From Amphiura filiformis (taxonomy: Eukaryota; Echinodermata; Ophiuroidea; Amphilepidida; Amphiuridae), in NCBI RefSeq assembly GCF_039555335.1, contig NC_092640.1, positions 39,042,295 to 39,106,294 on the forward strand: a stretch of DNA of 64,000 nucleotides, given 5' to 3'. Shown in pieces: positions 59,049 to 64,000 of the stretch. The position numbers and the translations under genes are program-made. Below the pieces are notes generated by a model. The model ran no database searches. It had not been told where the DNA came from and saw only the letters and a list, made by a program, of their open reading frames with translations. How positions within the stretch are numbered: position 1 is the stretch's first letter; each line of letters starts with the position of its first letter.

Positions 59049-61895
59049 ACGGTTGTGTGAACAATGATGGCGCTATTTATCTTAAATCTTTTTTCCATCT
59101 TAGAAGGGGTAGACACTTGTATGTAAAATGGCATTAGAACATCAGAAAAAAAACTAACAAGTGACGAGAAAATTTCAAGAATATAAGGAATAACTCATTA
59201 TTTGGCTAATTCAAATTTAAAATGTATGTGAATATCGCCCACAAATGCGCATTTTGCATACAAATGCGAAATTTATAGAATAAAAATTACCACAAAAAAG
59301 CAGAAAAAGATGAATAATTTGATAAATATAGAAACGAGAATATATGTTACAAATAGCTATAAAGTATTTGTGTATATTATAGCGTGATAAACAAAACCAG
59401 ACAGTTTTGTTTTGTTTGTCTGCTATGTGCACAGTGATTTTCATCACTTCCCGTATTATTTGTGCTGTTTTTCTGATACCTCTGTGGCCTCTGGGTTTGT
59501 AATTGTTGGTCATCGAGCTTTTCCTTGTTTTTGTGCCTTCATTGGTTGTTTGGTTTATCGTGTTTGTTTTAGTGCACAGTGATTTTAATCACTTGTTCCA
59601 GTGTAATTTAATATTCCCATTGATCAAAGTTGTTTTTGCAGGTCCAGCACTTACTCGAACTATACCTACTTCTAATGTCTACATTTGCTGTGTTTGCCCC
59701 TGGATACTCAGTGTCTAGTCTGTATTTTACTTATTGTCCCCAAATCAAGTCGGTGTACCTTGCTCCTTTTCTTTCCAGTTTCATATTCAAGGTATCCGCT
59801 TGTATCATTTATTGATCCTTGATGTGTTTTGTGTCCTCGTCCATTGGATTCACCATTACCCACTTATTCTATAACTGGCAATTCTCCATTTTTATAGTTC
59901 TGTTTTAGCTTTATGAACTGTTCGTTTTATTACTTGTATTAATATTATAAACATTGCAGTAGGGATGACCAATGAACCATCAACTTGATTAGAACACTCC
60001 CATAGACATGCAGGGAGCTCAACATTTCTAAATTGATCCCATTTATTTTTCAATATTTTTCTGTAAAAATTGGGGAAGTTAATGCCAATTATATTTTGTA
60101 ACTATCTTGCAAATTACAGCAACATAACCTATTTCATTTTCCTGTAAGTGCGAGTCAAATTTGGTCCATCGCCACAGTGCGCTTAATTGCCAGTGGCTGA
60201 GTTCAGCACTGCTCAAGAATGGCACAAAATATTCATGTCAATAATTTCAGGTGAAAAACGTGGCCTACTGAGCTGTAATTTGGCAGAGTTGCCAGTAATA
60301 CCTCTATCATACCCTCTGTAAAAAGGAAAAAAATGAACAAGCAGATCTCGAGTTACAAATTAAATCACCAGCTTCCCTTTGGAATTTCCATACTCCTTTC
60401 GAATCATGGTAAGAAGACACCTTTCTGCACATAAATGTGAAGTTTCGTGCCCATTCGATGTATTTTTCACCTGATTTCAACCCTAAACGTTTTCTTATAT
60501 TTAGGCCTATACCATATACAACTTGCTGCTGGCTATACCTTGTTTAGAACTTTCAAAAGAAGTACCTGAATGTGCAACCATAACTGTTTCAAAATAGCCC
60601 ATGCGAAAGTCATGCAGGTAACTCCGAGGTCATGTATTGAATTGTTTTGAATGAGGAATACTACGGGAACCAGCCCCTTTTGTTAGAAGTCACACATGAG
60701 CATGATGAGTGAAGTGGATAACCTCTATTGTTGCGAATGAGTCAATGACCTTCAATGACACTTAAGATTTAATTTGCATACACCTACTAATTAAACCCAA
60801 TAACATTGAAATTTTTGGTTGTGAAAAAGAAAAGTTTACCTGGACTTTGATTTTGCAATTTTGATTTTGTGCCATATCGGCCATCTTGGATGATTTTTGG
60901 CAAAATGTTCTCTAAATGCATGATTTCAATGCCTCGGTTTGAAAAAATAATTTATGCCATTGACTAGTAAAGTGCCATTTCATAAGAAACCCCTTTGATA
61001 ATTTCACAATATACTTGTTTCATGTTTGCATATATGTAAATAAAGAAATATATAAAGGTAAATATATGCTTATGCCAATTTTGCTCCCAATTGATATTTT
61101 TGGACCTTGTCATTTTATTTCGTTCCAATGACCGGTCCCCGGGGGGACCGGTCATGGGAAACTTTGAAAATTCATAATTCGAAAAGTTTTTGAACGATTT
61201 TGACAATTTAACCACCAAAATACTTCTATTGATGAGTTCTATCCAGAAAACAATATTTTGTAGCAATAGGGGCAACATGAAATTTTGATGGTTATCCCTA
61301 ATTGCAGGGTTGGATTACTTCACCATTGGCATAATTAGTTTGAATATCCAACGGTGATCCAGGTTATATAACAGCAACTTGATAATGGTGGCGTTCAAAA
61401 GGTGATCCAAGTTATATATCACCAAGTTATTGATAATGATGGCTTTCAAAAACAAACAAACAAACAAACAAAACAAAAAAACGCGTACAAAACAGGGGAT
61501 GCGACTGTGACACAGGTCTTGTCCTCGGAATCGGTATTGGCAATTTGTACAGAGTACCGCTAACCTGGTTGGACCAGCCTTTGCCTGATCCATCTGGCCT
61601 GGAAAAAAAAAAAAATAAATAAATAAAAAGAAAAAAAGCTGCTTTAAGGTAAATAAGCACACTGCCATCTTTAGTCTATATATACATGTTCCATGTCTTT
61701 AAAATCTGAAATTACCCGCCCCCGATAAGGAACAATTTCGTCACCCTGCTGCGATAATTGCCCAACTCATTTTTTGTAGTTTTAAGAAAAAGTACCAAAT
61801 ATGGTTCAAAGTATGCATGTATACGAATCTATTCGCCAATCTTTAGACAAGAACGAATGATAATGAGACACATTAAAAGGAATTATCAGAAGCGA
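59049..61895. other. AT-rich stretch without recognised gene
   Basis: Two GCACAGTGATTTTNATCACT hairpin-like segments at 59428 and 59572. A perfect palindrome GACCGGTCCCC/GGGGACCGGTC at 61131-61154, an (AAAC)n tract at 61448-61480 and poly-A at 61600-61635. No coding exon recognised. Confidence 0.4.
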
Positions 61896-61901
61896 CTAAT
61901 A

Positions 61902-62496
61902 CACTGCGCCAAAATAGTATCCTTACACTTGGAAAAATAATCACAATTTCAACAATATTGGGGTAAATTTGTTTTTTAATAGATGTACTATCTAATCCTG
62001 ATCATTATGACACCACATTGAATCCAATGTGACCTCAAGAAGTAAAGTTACAAGCAATTGAATAGACGAAGATCTAGTTTTAAAAGTGACAGACTGGTCT
62101 ATACACAGATACAAGGCGCAAAACAAACCCAACAAGCGCAACAAAGAGACAACACAGTTTCTTCTCTGAAGCGTTATTTAAAGCAGTTTTTATTTCAGTT
62201 TTACTTCTCTATACTTTTCATAACTTCATCATTTTATTTGTCGGTTCTTTTGTTTCAGTTTCTTTTGTTCCTTTTGTTTTAAATTACAGGCACGCATAAA
62301 TTAGCCATTCACCACTCTGAAACCAGATGTCTAATCCGTGGAGTTTTTGAATAGACCAGTTTGTCACTTTTAAAACTGGACCTTCGTCTAATCAAATGTT
62401 TGTAACTTTGCTTCTTGAAGTCACATTGAATTCAACGGGGTGTCATAATGTGCCGGATTAGATTTTTGTAATTTTAAGGATATTTTTTTGGCGCAG
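61902..62496. mobile_element. Mariner-like MITE with long inverted arms
   Basis: CACTGCGCCAAAATAGTATC at the left mirrors GATATTTTTTTGGCGCAG at the right, with TA on both outer sides. Inner arms of about 115 bp (61988-62107 and 62345-62462) share AAGTTACAA, TTTTAAAAGTGACA and GACTGGTCTAT. The reading frame at 62058 is not a gene. Confidence 0.7.
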
Positions 62497-62844
62497 TACA
62501 CATGCGACTTTCAGTGACTTTGGCCTGTGACTTAGGCAAAATCAGAGCAAAATCTTAAGACAAACAGCGGAGTTATGCATGAACTCTGGTGTTAAAATGA
62601 CTAACTCACCATTTATCACCTGTCACAAAACTCACCACAAAATCTACTTTATGATTGGTCAATGTCAATGTCATTAACACTGAAGGTGCACATGCTAATA
62701 GAGACATGAATAAGAAACAAGCTCAATTCAGTTGAAAAGTAAGTCCGCGGCAATGATCATAGCAGGGTGAAGATACGTGCACATATTTATGAGTCCAACT
62801 TCATTTCTCCGCCGATTCCCCACTTTTCGATTTTATGTTATACA

Positions 62845-63240
62845 CAGTTGCCTTTTTGTCGTCCGCAAAATGCTTGGTGAAATCCATTCCTATAATGAGA
62901 GCTAGTAGTATAATAGATAATTGGGTTACACAAAGAGTTGAGGAGGACCAAGCATCTCGCTATGACAGAAAGTCTTCCATACTGGACATCAGATAGAAAC
63001 TCCTGCCCTGTCGCATCTTTCCACACGGCTTGAAATGGGAGCGAGCAGACGGTAAGGTGTTTGACAACAGAAAAAGACGATGCCATTCACTGTAAGTAAA
63101 CGAGCGACTTGGTTGCGAACCCTCTGAGCTTGCGGTGTCTGGGTCAGTTTGTCGTTTTGAGCGGTATCCATCGACCGGTTGCTTTTAAAAGGTTTTTATT
63201 ATGCTGAAGTAAATGAAGATGTTGAGAGTAACCTCGAAAG
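62845..63240 (-). pseudogene. GPCR 3'-half copy 1 (TM6-TM7-tail), frameshifted
   Basis: The TM6 frame (FFCCQTPYRLLAP) and TM7 frame (ARCLVLLNSLCNPIIYY, tail GRQKGNCV) are out of register because of a 4-nt GCTC insertion at about 63040. The TM5 end is partly deleted. NPxxY is intact. Confidence 0.8.
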
Positions 63241-63276
63241 ATTGACAAAATACATAATACATTGTGAGTTGGGAAC

Positions 63277-63773
63277 TTAACGGTTGCCTTTTTTCCGTCC
63301 ACAAAATGCTTGGCGAAACCCATTCCTATAATGAGAGCTAGTAGTATAATAGATAAATGGGTTACACAAAGAGTTGAGGAGGACCAAGCATCTCGCTATG
63401 ACTGAAAGTCGTCCATACTGGACATCAGATAGAAACTCCTTCCCTGTCGCATCTTTCCACACGGCTTGAATTGGGAGCGAGCAGACGGTAAGGTGTTTGA
63501 CAACAGAAAAAGACGATACCATTCACTACAAGTAAACGAGCGACCTGGTTGTGAACCCTTTGAGCTTGCGGTGTCTGGGTCAGTTTTTCGTTTTGACCGG
63601 TATCCATCGGCCGGTTGCTTAAGGTTTTTATTATGCTGAAGTACATGAAGATGTTGAGAGTCAACACAGTAATGAATGAAATAACCTCGAAAGATTGACA
63701 AAATACATAAACCGTAGTGAAACCGTAAGTCAAACGCAGTCTTGAAGTCATGCGCACATTGTGATTTGGGAAC
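63277..63773 (-). pseudogene. GPCR 3'-half copy 2 (TM5-TM7-tail), same frameshift
   Basis: TM5 (VFCQSFEVISFITVLTLNIF), TM6 and TM7 (NPFIYY) are present, with the same GCTC insertion as copy 1 between TM6 and TM7. There is no N-terminal half; upstream it runs into the tail of copy 3, so the unit is a tandem duplication of about 500 bp. Confidence 0.8.
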
Positions 63774-64000
63774 TTAACGGTTGCCTTTTTTCCGTCCACA
63801 AAATGCTTGGCGAAACCCATTCCTATAATGAGAGCTAGTAGTATAATAGATAAATGGGTTACACAAAGAGTTGAGGAGGACCAAGCATCTCGCTATGACA
63901 GAAAGTCGTCCATATTGGACATCAGATAGAAACTCCCTCCCTGTCGCATCTTTCCACACGGCTTGAATTGGGAGCAGACGGTAAGGTGCTTGACAACAGA
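63774..64000 (-). CDS. GPCR 3' end (TM6-TM7-tail), intact as far as visible, runs off window
   Basis: From the window edge the frame reads CCQAPYRLLPIQAVWKDATG then REFLSDVQYGRL, ARCLVLLNSLCNPFIYY and the tail GRKKGNR, TAA at 63774-63776. It lacks the 4-nt insertion of copies 1 and 2, so TM6 and TM7 are in one frame. It could be the end of a functional peptide-type GPCR whose remainder lies beyond 64000. Confidence 0.65.
   Translation of the reverse strand, partial: CCQAPYRLLPIQAVWKDATGREFLSDVQYGRLSVIARCLVLLNSLCNPFIYYTTSSHYRNGFRQAFCGRKKGNR

Noticed and set aside
61315..61668. 117-codon minus-strand frame
   Set aside because: Largely (AAAC)n and poly-A low-complexity sequence.

Overview
This is eukaryotic, AT-rich, intron-containing and repeat-dominated DNA with no bacterial-style operons. 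The abundant AGGCCTA-type palindromes, the many foldback MITEs, a Penelope-like remnant, an L2-type LINE tail and a family-A neuropeptide-type GPCR suggest a marine invertebrate deuterostome such as an echinoderm or hemichordate. That placement is an inference; nothing here names a species. Most of the 64 kb is intron and transposable-element sequence. Real host coding sequence amounts to a few short exons plus broken receptor copies. || Two SR-family splicing-factor genes (SRSF7/9G8 type: RRM, CCHC zinc knuckle, RS tail) lie in tandem on the minus strand. Gene A spans 20140 down to 14145, with its last exon not found. Gene B spans 40341 down to 33541 and is complete as a coding sequence. Exon order, splice phases (all phase 2) and the 78-nt length of the RS exon are the same in both. 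In both, the intron between the knuckle exon and the RS exon carries a CACATG-rich segment, preceded on the transcript by a plausible 3' splice site and soon followed by an in-frame stop. This is what autoregulatory poison exons of SRSF genes look like. || Region by region: 1-5.6 kb, GC-rich degenerate repeats, AT-rich spacer and a 158-bp tandem duplication. 5.8-6.65 kb, a 35-bp minisatellite of about 23 copies that abuts half of a MITE. 7.16-7.85 kb, a Tigger-like element holding telomere-like repeats with a nested hAT-like insertion. 8-12 kb, foldback MITEs. 12.7-13.6 kb, a 5'-truncated LINE. 14-20 kb, SRSF gene A. 20.7-31 kb, MITEs, a large tandem duplication with an occupied and an empty MITE site, a Penelope-like C-terminal remnant and an L2-type tail. 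33-41 kb, SRSF gene B, with a miRNA-like hairpin downstream. 43.3-49.9 kb, one complete LTR retrotransposon that has gag but no pol. 54-55.3 kb, microsatellites. 56-58 kb, a degraded single-exon GPCR gene split by a MITE. 58-62.5 kb, more foldback elements. 62.8-64 kb, tandem copies of the 3' half of the same GPCR; the last copy is intact as far as the window shows. || The two SRSF proteins would act in the nucleus on pre-mRNA splicing and probably on each other's transcripts. The GPCR fragments record expansion and decay of a local receptor cluster. The LTR element would depend on enzymes supplied by another element.
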